A stretch of DNA of 64,000 nucleotides, taken from Gaertneriomyces semiglobifer. Taxonomy: Eukaryota; Chytridiomycota; Chytridiomycetes; Spizellomycetales; Spizellomycetaceae. Shown here in pieces: positions 13,001 to 22,642 of this stretch. The stretch's first letter is position 1. The number at the start of each line of letters is the position of its first letter. The notes under the pieces are model-generated. The model had not been told where the DNA came from. It made no database searches and worked only from the letters and a program-made list of their open reading frames with translations. The stretch covers positions 682,001 through 746,000 of the forward strand of contig JAHLKF010000005.1 of the NCBI GenBank assembly GCA_025558075.1. Direction: 5' to 3'. The position numbers and the translations under genes are program-made.

Positions 13001-13457
13001 TCCAATGCTCGTGCTTTGGTTCCCGCTCTATTTGAACCTAAGCACTTATCCACAAGTATGGGTGAAATATTTGATCTTGTCCTTCATATAGCCTTCACGT
13101 CAGCAGCTGTTCTTGCATACAATGCGAATAACAACATCTTACCTCAGCGCAGAAGGAGCGTTCTGCACATATGCCAATAGAGCTCCTAATCCAGACTCTT
13201 GCGCAACCAGGTTGGCGTCGTTAACCATTTTTTTCAGATACTCTGTCCATTTCCTGAATGCGTTGTCATCGTCTGGGTCCATTGTTGTGCTGAACATCTT
13301 TGCAAGCTCATCGTAGGCGCCTTGTCGTGCTTTCCATGACTGAATGAGGTAAGTACAAACCTCGATCAGTTCAGAATCAATTACGACCTGGGACTACCTT
13401 ATGAACTAGGCGTTCCGTCAATGGTAGGGAAGTAAAGTCCTCATCCGGGGATGCCAT
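7008..13457 (-). CDS. XMAP215/Dis1-family microtubule polymerase with five TOG units
   Basis: Six exons (13398-13457, 13143-13339, 12952-13081, 9323-12889, 8038-9269, 7008-7971) give 2,049 aa. TOG1 starts at the spliced junction LTERLVHK|SWKARQGAYDEL. TOG2 starts near residue 270 (TKWKERKEALESLLEIL), TOG3 near 600 (DPAWKIRLAAMQGILEKL), TOG4 near 850 (SPQWKVRGEAIEELGKIL) and TOG5 near 1160-1400 (RRELVDFLAEQ to KMRGIMKLIVRLYP). The Ser/Lys-rich linkers would bind the microtubule lattice. A C-terminal helical region with GISKCIWRRAKQKP and DKLLMEVHKLL resembles the TACC/adaptor-binding end of animal XMAP215. The protein should bind tubulin and speed plus-end growth at centrosomes, spindle and possibly flagellar bases. 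Introns are 53-66 nt and all in phase. Yeast Stu2/Alp14 have two TOGs and about half this length, so this is the ancestral long form. Confidence 0.93.
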
Positions 13458-14132
13458 TTTGGAAGTGGCTTATGCGTATGCACAGGTGTTGTTGTGTACG
13501 ATAGCACCTGGAATAAGCAATAATATCAGACGCTGCTGATCGTGACCCACTGGCTGGCGGCTCGTACCAGCTTTCCCGGAAGGAATCTTGAAGGAGCTGA
13601 CGAACGAATGTCGTTCGACGCCAGCCTGGCTAAACTGCGATACTGCTGGCTTTCGAGACGCCCGTGACTAACCAGATGCCAGACAATGCATCCAAAATCC
13701 AAGAACGGTGGTGGCTCAATCGTTTTAATTAGGGCCGGTTTAATAGGTATCTGTCAAATGTGATAGCAATGATTGAAGTAGGCCAGGTTTGTGCTGAGAG
13801 CGCAACTGTCGCGTTTTTGTCCGAACTCACGCTTAAACAACGAATACAAAAGACCGCGACGCCACACAGACCACTCACGAACCATAGAACGGAAAGTTAC
13901 TTTGGCAGCGGGCTGCAGAGGAGGTGTTGCTGATGAAATGTCGAGATAACAGCCGATGCTGTTACCCGCTGAATCTAATGGCACTCACGTGGCCACTGCA
14001 GCAGGAGGAGGGAATAAGAGGAATGACAGCTTATCATCGTTTTAAAACAGCTTGGACTCAATTGATGGTATAAAACTATTTACAAAGTGGGTGAGAAGCG
14101 ATGCTGCACAGCAGCTGATGCCTCTACTTCAT
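13458..14132. other. Intergenic region, no gene seen
   Basis: 675 bp between the TOG protein start and the C2H2 factor stop. It should hold the TOG gene promoter and the zinc-finger gene 3' UTR. The short ORFs here have no family-like composition. Confidence 0.5.
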
Positions 14133-15227
14133 TCATGGGGTACGAACGACACCAAGCCTGTGTACACAACGCTCATGGCGACGAAGCTCTTGTGGCCTCC
14201 TAAACCTGGACGAACATAAGGAACAGCCGTGAGCTCGATACGATGAATGGCACGAGGCATGCGATCGCAAATTTGCCCGGCGTGTAAAGCGTGCGTTACA
14301 CCCAGGTACTGGACAGCTGAACGGGCGTGGACGGCTTGATTTGTCGGTATTACTTGCAGCTGTCGTTTGTACGGATGCTTTTGCAGATACGTGGCCGCCG
14401 TCCTGCCGTGGAACATAGCAGGGTGGTGGTTGGTTGACTTCAACCAGCATACTTTCCGTCGGCGAGTTGAGTAGAAACTGCGATGACGTTACCGAGATCG
14501 AAGAGGCGGTGGAACTTCGTCTAGTGTCGGAACCCGTCGGGCTAGCCGATGCGTGATTGCGCAACAACGGCGGAAGCGTCGTTGGGGGCTCTATGCAATC
14601 AGGTAGGGAGTGGCGAGTGTTTCGCCGGACAACCGTGCGTGGCGGTTCAAGTGCAGGATAAGGTTGTGGCTGCATGGGATGCAAGTGTGATGATGACTTT
14701 TGCGAAAACGGTGGTGAGGAAAATTGTTTTTCTGAGAAGGTGAAATGTTGTCAGCTACGAAAGAGGCGAGGATGCGCTTGATGATGATGATGATTACCTT
14801 CTATCAACGCTCTCTGGTAGCCTCCTCGATATGGTAAGACGAGTAGGCCTTGAAAGCCATCGCGATGATCGCGAGGGTCGCCATTGCGGCGGCCCCTCCA
14901 GTCGAAGTCAAAGTGAACATCCAGAACACCTTGACCAAGAGGCATTCTCACACCGACGGCGCGGCCAAAGTCAAAGGTCGCTTCATGTAGTGGAGACATA
15001 GATGGCGACGGCAGACATTGGTTGGAACGAGGCGAAACGAATGAGGAACGAGGAGAAAAGTCGTGGGCCGGGTGGACAGGTTGTAGATACTCGCGTACCG
15101 GCTGAGAAGAGGTAGGCTGTTGCGGAAAGGCAGTGGGATGCCGCGCGGCACTCACGCCAGTAGCGGCGGTGCCGGTGTCGTTGTTGAGGAGGTCCTGAAT
15201 GCGCATGCTTGTTTTATTGGGTTGCAC
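14133..15227 (-). CDS. C2H2 zinc-finger transcription factor
   Basis: Two exons (14798-15227 and 14133-14731) join across a 66-nt intron (donor GTAATC, acceptor TCTCAG) and give 342 aa. Two adjacent zinc fingers lie near the C-terminus. The first is C-x4-C-x12-H-x3-H (CPVPGCNARFTRR onward) and the second C-x2-C-x12-H-x4-H (CSLCSSRFRRPQEL onward), in the tandem layout of fungal regulators that bind short GC-rich or stress-type sites. The N-terminus carries IQDLLN after a possible second start at residue 8. The middle is disordered, rich in Pro, Ser and Gln. A TATA-like box lies about 90 bp upstream and over 2 kb of gene-free DNA lies beyond it, so control may be complex. The target is unknown. 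Confidence 0.85.
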
Positions 15228-17525
15228 CTTCAGCTATGGCTTTGTCGTAACTGTTTATGGGGAATGAAAACTATGAGATATCACGATTGAGATCGCGAGA
15301 GAGGCTCTGGTCTATTTTATATATGTAGGTGCGCGTGCCGGGCAGCCGCGGAAGGGAAGGATCAGATGGTGGAGATGGGATCTTATCCGCCCACACCCAA
15401 ATAGTTCACAGGCGGACTTTTAAAATCGAACTCTGATTCGATCCAGTTGCCATCAGCGTGAATTGGCTCACTACCTCCACCGCGAACCAAGTGGTTTTAT
15501 AAACCATCCACGCCCCGCATGCCCATGGAGCACCCAAGGCTTGGCGCGTAGGAGGTGGGCAGCAAGCGCACGCCACAATCTACGGCAGTCCCTTCTGATC
15601 ATGCAGTTTCCCACATCGCAGAGGAGCGCCCATGTCTGCTGTGCATCGAACATGCACCTACCTTGTATGTTCTCGATCCAACGGACGATGATTGCGTGAC
15701 GCTGAGGAAAAGGCTCAGGTGCGCTGATGGTGACTTTGCAGGAAAACGGTGCCGGACGTCACAGGGAGCGAGCAAATAGACGCCAGGTACGTGATAGAAA
15801 AACCTCCGCCGCGACTACTCAGTAGTAGAAGTAAGAATGAGTGCTGGTCCTATTGCATCAGAGGCCCATGGGAAGATGTATGAATCCAAGGAGGGTCTCT
15901 ATCCGAGTCTTATTCGTCACGCAGGTGCATGCAGCAAGCAGCCCACCAACCACACCGACTTTTGGGTTTGCGTATCGAATGAATTAAGGCCTCAGGCCAC
16001 TTGTGAGCTGTCGGAATTCGTGTTTTTCCTGATTGAACTGATCCTTTGCGAGATTCCCAATTCCTGCCGCGGGCAGCTGAGCAGTTCGACAGGCCTTTTT
16101 GTGGCTGCAGGAAATCTTGTGCTGCGGACGTGTGAGTTTGTGTGTGTGGAGAGTTGGATGGATATTTGGAGAGTGGATGGATTGGCTGGATGAACATTTT
16201 ACATGCACGCAATTGGGCAATTGAGAACATTGAAGGCCATCATCGCCCGAAAGTAAGACCGAACCATGGTCGTCGGCGTCGATCATCTCCACCACGCTCG
16301 CCCGCCGTATTAAACAAATAATAACTCACCCTTGATCATCGGAATCCAAACATCATCATACGTTCGTGGTTGGTTGGCGGTGGTGGTATGATTTCACACA
16401 CCGGCCCGCAGTAAGTAAAACCCCGCATCCCCGCTTCAATTCACACGCAACTCACAACAATTCACACAACCGCCCGCAACGTAACTCTCCCCCGCCAAGG
16501 TTCATTCCACACACAACACATGCTTGCGCGCGCGGCGGCTTGCGTTGGTGAAAGTGTGCGCCGAGAGATGGACGGGACGCGTCGCGTTGGAGATGTTGAT
16601 TATCAGTTAGGATGACTGTGCCATAAGGCATGTGTCGTACACGCGATCAGATAACGGGCAAAGAAGCGTTGTCCCACGAACACCTGTGCGTATTAGAATT
16701 AGTGCGGGCAATTACGGTCTTCAGAATGTCCACCACCATTTATTAGTGTTATTATGGGCGTAAAGTATGATGGAGGTGGAGAGTTGGATGCGGGAAATCC
16801 ATGGGAAGTTTATTATTATTACCCTTTGCTTCTCCTGGGAAAAAAGGGTCATCCACAGAGATCATGGGGAAAGAAACATTCCGGTGCGCAGCCATGGGGA
16901 AATGTGTGATTTTGTGCGTGCGTGCATGCTGTGCATGCGTCCTGCGTCCGCGCGTGTGTGTCGCACCGACGAGTTATCTCTGTGATGATCGGACCCAAAA
17001 GATCAGATCAACCCCCGCTTATGATCTGATTAGCTCAGGTGAAACAATCGTGTGGCCCAAAGCGCAGTGAGAAAGTTCAGTGGGAAAATGTGTCAGCGAG
17101 GCATCTCTAAAATTCAGCCGGATGTGAATTTGAATAAATACCCAGAATGCCTCTGGCCTGGGGAAAAGACGGGAACGCATACATGTTAATGTTCCTGTGA
17201 ATGAATTTAATGTCCACCACGAAACGACATGACGGTCAGGCCCAGACATCCAACCCAGCTAGGGCCGCACTTGATTAAAGCAATTTACCCGACCGCTTTT
17301 GCCTGTAGAGAGAATCACACTTCAAAGATACTCACTGGTCAAGCCATAAAACCATTGATAATTTATGAGCTAATCTACGTCTAAAAGAACATGTAGGTGG
17401 GGTCGTTCACATCAACCTTCTATGTATACATATATGTATAGCTAGCGTAACGAAAAAAAGGGGGACTATCCTACAGTATAAGATCTATCTTCCAAGAACC
17501 CAGTTCTAGTCATTCACAAAAACTT
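15228..17525. other. 2.3-kb gene-free region upstream of C2H2 factor
   Basis: I found no supportable coding region on either strand. The ORFs are short, overlapping and without family-like composition. The stretch holds a TATA-like site at its left end and simple GT/CA-rich patches near 16.1 and 16.5 kb. It lies between the start of the zinc-finger gene and the stop of the SH3-like gene, so it could be a long regulatory region or hold an unrecognised non-coding RNA. Confidence 0.5.
15315..15323 (-). promoter_or_regulatory. TATA box of the C2H2 factor gene
   Basis: The minus strand reads TATATAAAA here, about 88 bp upstream of ATG 15227. That would place the transcription start some 30 bp downstream with a short leader. 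Confidence 0.55.
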
Positions 17526-18809
17526 TCATCTCGATCCATCGAGGTCACTATAGACGCTGTACCCTCTTGCTGCAGCCGTATTATTGTCGCGGGTGTTTGT
17601 GGTAGTTGATAGTTCAACGTCGTCTCGACGCGAGCCTCCAAACTTCTCGGTAGAGCGTTGACCGCTCGGTTTGTCTCCGCTACCTTGCCCCCGAAGGTTT
17701 TCCTGACTCCTCTCATTCCGTCTCGAGGCGCCCGCGACTCGTGGAGGTAGAGGAGTATTCGGTGGACCCGGAAGTGGAGGTGCATTGATCAGGTACCTAG
17801 GGTCCACTGGATTCATTTGCACTGCTCTCATAGATACGCTCTCTGACGGTGATATGGATGGCAACCGAGGCACGTCAGATTCACTCGGCGGTGGTCCAAT
17901 GCTGTCATTCGACATCTGCGTGTTCGATCGCGTGGGCGGCACACCACCATAGGTTGGCGAGGATGGCCCCGCACGGTACGCTCCATTGGGCGGTGGGGCC
18001 ATTGGACGACCATACGGACGAGGTGCTGGTGCAGCGGCGTTGTACTTGGCGGCCAAAACTCGAGGTACAGAACCGCCAAGACAGATGACAGGAAACATGG
18101 ACGGTCCGCCGGCACGCATGGATACGCCTTCTGCCCATCCATCAGGGAATACTCGCAGAAGGACACAACGATCACCCGGAACGAGGTTCATTTCATCTGA
18201 AGATGCTTTGACGTGAACACGAATAACTGGGAACTCCTTCCGTCCACTATTCGAGGTGATGAACTCTGCTGCAGTTTCCAATGCCAGGCCGTCCAGGGTC
18301 GGATTCTGTGTTCTGCTTTCTTTCAGGCTTGTTGTTCTGGCTTGTGGCCTGGCCAGTCCTCTTGGTAAGGATACATGGGGTCCTTGGTTGGCACCACGAC
18401 TCAGAGAGCGTGCGACCGGTGATGAATACTCGAGATCACCAGTTTTTGCTTTCGATCGAGACGAGCAGACAAAGAGGCACAACGCAAAAAGGATCGTGAG
18501 GCCGCCTACTGTGATGAGGGCGTACCAGAGAGCATTGTCTTCGTTGGATAGCGAGATCTCATCGGGCAGGATGCTGTTATCAGAGCCGCCAATATTGGGA
18601 AACTCGAGATTTTCCGCTCGCACTATTAGACAGAGAGAGTATAAGCTCGTTTGTTTCATTGATCCATTTGCCATTGCGCTCTGTTGTCACTTACCATTTT
18701 CTGCATTCTTCGGCGGTTGTCCACTTACATAGGAGATACCGACGAGGGCAAAGCCCAACGTGGCACCCATTCTTGAAACCTTTGGCATAGATGTTTGTCG
18801 TCCATTCAT
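17526..18809 (-). CDS. Single-pass membrane protein with SH3-like domain (Fus1/Sho1-like layout)
   Basis: Two exons (18695-18809 and 17526-18622) join over a 72-nt intron and give 403 aa. The first exon codes for a short basic start and a hydrophobic stretch (MGATLGFALVGISYVSG) that looks like a signal peptide or signal anchor; an internal ATG would give the same segment. A short outer region precedes one membrane helix at about residues 70-92 (ALWYALITVGGLTILFALCL). Around residues 169-221 is a divergent SH3 fold, with the ALYDY-type first strand replaced by VIRVHVKASSDEMNLVPGD, then DGWAEG and MFPVICL. The rest is Pro/Ser/Arg-rich, with PPLPGPPNTPLPPR as a possible SH3 ligand. The layout suggests a plasma-membrane signalling scaffold like yeast Fus1. 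Family assignment rests on architecture only. Confidence 0.75.
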
Positions 18810-19464
18810 GGCTGATTCATGTTCGTTTGATACCCCAGTAATTCACAATGATGAGTGTTGGAGTGGGAACTAGTTCAAGAACAGAGGGAAACTTTTGACG
18901 CAACCCGCAGCGGCGCAGATAGCATCCTTATTGATAACAGTATTGTTGCGGTGCAGATTTGCACTGTGCGCGAATTTCTCACTGTCACTTGTTGCTTCAA
19001 GACCTCATGCATACACGCGTAGGTTCATAGGTGCGTAGGTGCGAGCTCTGGATGGACCATAAGAAAGTGGATCCAACCACCTTCCAGAACTCGAGAGGCG
19101 CCATTGCTTGCGGATGGTTTGCTCGGCTGGATGTCGAATATCCTTAGAGTCACGTGATGCGTATCTATCCATCCAGAGAACAAAGATCCAGCTATGTCAG
19201 GTATGCTCCGGACATCGAGCTCTTCGCCAAAGACTTTGTCGACGATGAGTGCAGAATGCATGGAAATTATGATCCTCAGGCATTCGAAACTTCTTAGCAT
19301 CGAATTGGAATGCCGGAGACGTGCCCTAATGATGCTCTGTAAATGCCTTCAATGCACTTTACGATTAATGGGCATGGGTAGTTGAAAAAGTTACGCCATG
19401 GTATTCGAAAAAACGCGCTCACATCACACATCTGCGCTACACACAAACACACGACTAACTACAT
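18810..19464. other. Intergenic region, no gene seen
   Basis: 655 bp between the SH3-like protein start and the stop of the Hsp20/LEA gene. It should hold the former's promoter and the latter's 3' UTR. No convincing ORF or repeat was seen. Confidence 0.5.
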
Positions 19465-20720
19465 TCACAATTCTTCCTTGTGCTCAACGGGAATGTTTCC
19501 AGCAGCAGGGCCAGGCTTGCCACCAGTTCCATGTACACGTTCCTTGATGGGGTTCACCACAGTGTCATGCAGCCGGTCGAAAAATCCTTTTCCTTCAGTG
19601 GCCTCTGCCTTATCAGCAGCAACCTTTGCGGTTTCCGTAGCTCTGGAAGCCGCACTTCGGGCACTGTTTGCGGCCTGCTGCGCAGCGTCAGAAGCGGCAT
19701 TTGCCGCACTTTGAGCGGTACCTGAGACTGCGCTGGCTACACTACGCGCTGACTCGGAGCCTGCCTGGGCTGCATTGCGTGCAGCATCATTCGCCTTGCC
19801 GCCGGCATCACGTACAGCTGCGGCAGCACGATAGGCAGCGTCACGCGCAGACTCAGAGACGTAGTCTCCACCCTCTTTTGCTCGGCGTGCGGCATATTCT
19901 GCGTTCAACCGTGCTGACTCGGCGGCATCTTCAGCGGTACCTCTAACTCTGTCGGCGGCGTATTGTGCATTTTCTCGCACATTTTCGCCAGCTCTTGCCA
20001 CCTGCTCTTTGCTCCACTCGTAACCGTTTTGCACTTCTTCTACGGCTCTCCTGACACCCGTCTTGTCGTAGACCCAACCGGCGGCATCTTCGGTTAACTG
20101 AAGAACTCTCCCGACGCCCCGGCGTTCACCCTTGATCTTTGGAACCCGTACGCTCACCACACCAGCATCCAAGCGAGCGACGGCGCTTTCTTCGTCAGCG
20201 TCGCTGGGGAGTGTGAAGCGCGAATCGTAGTGACGTTCGATGCATAATGGGTCGGGTGCGTTTGTGGCCGTCAAGTTGGGACACTCGTGATCGCCTTTAA
20301 GGGAAAGAGTACCGCGTTCGGCAACGACTTTCAGCTCGTTAACGTGCAGTCCAGGCACGTCGAGGGATAGTACGTATTCATCGTCGGTGGAGCGAAGGTA
20401 CATGCCGCGATATAACGCAGACTTTGCCATGGTAGAAGTCGCACCGATATCGGATGACATTTCGGTTAAAGCACGAACGAGATCAGACCTGTCACTCATA
20501 TGTCAGCAAACCTATCCAATAGAAAGAAGCTTTAAACTCTCACTTACAGCGGCGACTCGTCGAAATTCCTCTTCAGCCCAGCCATCGGTCCTTCTTGGAC
20601 CTCAGGCGTCCGGTGAAACGGATTGCCGGAAGGAATCAACCAGAATGCATCTGCGCTTGGTGCAAAGGATAGGATGAGACTGGCAGCGACAGCGCTGCAA
20701 AGAAGTGATCGATATGCCAT
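19465..20720 (-). CDS. ER-targeted small heat-shock (Hsp20) protein fused to LEA-like Ala-rich tail
   Basis: Two exons (20548-20720 and 19465-20494) with a 53-nt intron give 400 aa. Exon 1 supplies a classical signal peptide (MAYRSLLCSAVAASLIL, cleavage likely after SADA). An alpha-crystallin domain follows at about residues 85-180, with YVLSLDVPGL, GTLSLKGDHE and the family's late-strand motif GVVSVRVPK. From about residue 200 to 365 is a long amphipathic, Ala/Arg/Glu/Ser-rich run with 11-residue periodicity (SARLNAEYAARRAKEGG, SARDAAYRAAAAV), like group 3 LEA or apolipoprotein-type helices. The protein ends HKEEL, a KDEL-like ER-retrieval signal. I chose ATG 20720 because a TATA box at 20801-20807 makes the longer reading frame untranscribed. 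It is probably an ER-lumen chaperone for drying or heat stress. Function is inferred from domains. Confidence 0.85.
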
Positions 20721-20800
20721 TTGTATATTGGTGATGTTTTGAAGTAATCTGTAACAGGTGATGACAGTTGACCTCTGTTCTCTTCGATGGACCTCTGCTC

Positions 20801-20807
20801 TTATATA
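20801..20807 (-). promoter_or_regulatory. TATA box of the Hsp20/LEA gene
   Basis: The minus strand reads TATATAA about 80 bp upstream of ATG 20720. Spacing fits a short 5' leader and supports the signal-peptide start. Confidence 0.6.
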
Positions 20808-20856
20808 CCTGCGGAGCGGAATGGCCACAGAGAAGTTGGCGGAAACTGCTGTCTTC

Positions 20857-20958
20857 TGATGTCATCATCGCCAAGAAAATAATAAGCCCTCTGGCTGACA
20901 GCTGCTCACAGCATCTCATCAAACAGAGGAACAACTGCGATACAGTTTGATGTCATCA
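20857..20958. promoter_or_regulatory. Pair of TGATGTCATCA near-palindromes (bZIP-like sites)
   Basis: The 11-mer TGATGTCATCA occurs at 20857-20867 and again at 20948-20958, 91 bp apart, both upstream of the TATA box of the Hsp20/LEA gene. The sequence is symmetric around its centre base and resembles bZIP (AP-1/ATF) half-site pairs. Binding by such a factor is inference. Confidence 0.45.
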
Positions 20959-21443
20959 CTTGGCTGCGGGCTTTGACTGCCCCCGCCTGCGCACGGCCTC
21001 CACACATGGAAAATGCGAAACTTTGTCACTGTCAATTTCAATGACCGACACCATTTGGTTTGCTCACTAGCTCATGCTGTGCGGTGCGACTAGCAAGCAA
21101 TCTATCCAAAGTTGAGCACTTTGGCAGATGATGCGTTGCATACCATTGCCTGATAATGACGGAGAAGACTTGCAGCCGTGCACATGCTTTGGCTGCTGTT
21201 TCCTTGAGTCAACGGGGAATTTCGTACTTTTTGGAAAAAGTGTGACGTGATACGTACGCGTAATAACCTTCAACCATCGAATGTGGCCGTACTGCGAAAG
21301 TAGTAGAGTACGATGGATATGTATATGTAGTAGTCATGCCATTGATGAGAACTAACTCACACCCACACCTCAGAGATGGTTCAATGTAATCATGCTATTG
21401 ATGAGAATCTATCTGTACACAAAAAGTCACCAGAAAGTGCCCA

Positions 21444-21929
21444 TCACGCAGCTGCAGCAGCCGGGTCATCCACAACCTTCAACTTTCGCGTAATCAAGTA
21501 TAAGACGTCTAGGAAAACAATGTCGCCAACAAACAGAGTCCCAATGAAAACCAGAATCTTGGTCCATTTACGCAATCGTTGTTGTGCGGCTTCTACATCA
21601 CGTTGATTATACTGTGAAAGGTCTCCATTAAAATCTGCAAGGGGGAAGCTGGTGGTACCGAACCCAGCATTCTCCTCGAGCGGTAGTGCTTTTCCGATGT
21701 AGGCCGCATCCGCATTAGACGTCTGCTCCCTGGTGTATTTCGGAGGATAGACTCCCTGTTCGTGTTGAGGTGCGACGCCATCAGCTCTTCTGATTGGAAC
21801 AGTAACCGGAGCGGCCTGCGGGACATGAATGACAAACTGATTGGGTTTGTCTCGCTTGCCCCGCGACAAGCGCTTGAACGGTAGGACTGCCTTGAACAAT
21901 GTGACTATTATCCAACCCAATAAACTCAT
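21444..21929 (-). CDS. Small membrane protein with two hydrophobic segments, unknown family
   Basis: A single-exon reading of 161 aa. An N-terminal hydrophobic segment (LLGWIIVTLFKAVLPF) is followed by a basic stretch (KRLSRGKRDK), a polar middle, a short helix (RDVEAAQQRLRKWTK) and a second membrane segment (ILVFIGTLFVGDIVFLDVLYLI) near the C-terminus. It ends in five alanines. I do not recognise a family. The frame stays open upstream of ATG 21929, and a short exon beginning near 22020 could splice in phase, but the implied 43-nt intron is shorter than any other here. Composition is protein-like and the frame is uninterrupted, so it is probably a real gene. Confidence 0.6.
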   Translation of the reverse strand: MSLLGWIIVTLFKAVLPFKRLSRGKRDKPNQFVIHVPQAAPVTVPIRRADGVAPQHEQGVYPPKYTREQTSNADAAYIGKALPLEENAGFGTTSFPLADFNGDLSQYNQRDVEAAQQRLRKWTKILVFIGTLFVGDIVFLDVLYLITRKLKVVDDPAAAAA

Positions 21930-22642
21930 CACTATGAGGGTCTTGGTACAAACTTTAGCGTTTCTGAGAGCTACGCAGCAGGCAGAAGCCGCCCGAGCTG
22001 ATGCTGCTCCGGCTACTTATCATTGCTTCCGGTTGGGAAGACCTTATCATCGGATAAAGACTCAATGTCCCTGGCTGTAAACTGAAGCCAACTAGGGCAT
22101 GCATCGTGGGCGTTCAAACGGAGGGTTTGCACTGGTCATTTCCCCAATTACAAAAGCCGTACGGTCACAAACAACAAGACCCTTTTTTGAGGGTGATCCC
22201 TTTCGGGCGGTGTTGAACGTGTAAGGTATAATAGCATCTTTGTGAAAGCAATTATAGCTTCCACATTTTAATTTCAATCCCCCATTCTGTGTCATTCAGA
22301 GATTCCTGTGGTAACTTCGCACACCCTTTCTTCTGCTCATGTGTTGGCGGCATTCACCTTCTCTCCCAAATCTCGCTCGAACATGCAACGGAAGGGAGAC
22401 TGGCGATGGACGCACGGTTCGTTTCGTGGCATTTGAGAATATGTGCTGAAAGGACCTTCTGTTTGAGTTTTGACGTGTTGAAAACTACGGCCATGTCCGA
22501 TGACTGTGCCATGCAATCTATCCGGACGCTATCGTGAATGAAACGGATATTTTTCTCGTGTCGAGTTGAAATGTTCAGACAGGCCATTCTGCGAAGGAGA
22601 GCATAACTTGAATAGAGAAACGGACGGAAGAAAAAAGCTGCA
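21930..22642. other. Divergent intergenic region, no gene seen
   Basis: 713 bp between the start codons of the small membrane protein and the BED-finger gene, so it holds both promoters. No clear TATA box or conserved ORF was recognised. Confidence 0.45.

Larger units (their letters stand above)
20721..21443. other. Intergenic/promoter region of Hsp20/LEA gene
   Basis: 723 bp with the TATA box and paired 11-mers described separately on the left side. The rest, from about 20.96 kb, shows no coding signal. Confidence 0.5.

Noticed and set aside
13754..13984. 76-codon minus-strand ORF
   Set aside because: Short, no similarity to known families, lies between two well-defined genes.
15837..16295. 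Overlapping ORFs of about 100-118 codons on both strands
   Set aside because: Mutually overlapping, no protein-like features; treated as non-coding.
20721..20828. Longer N-terminus for the Hsp20/LEA protein
   Set aside because: A TATA box lies inside the extended frame, and the shorter start gives a proper signal peptide.
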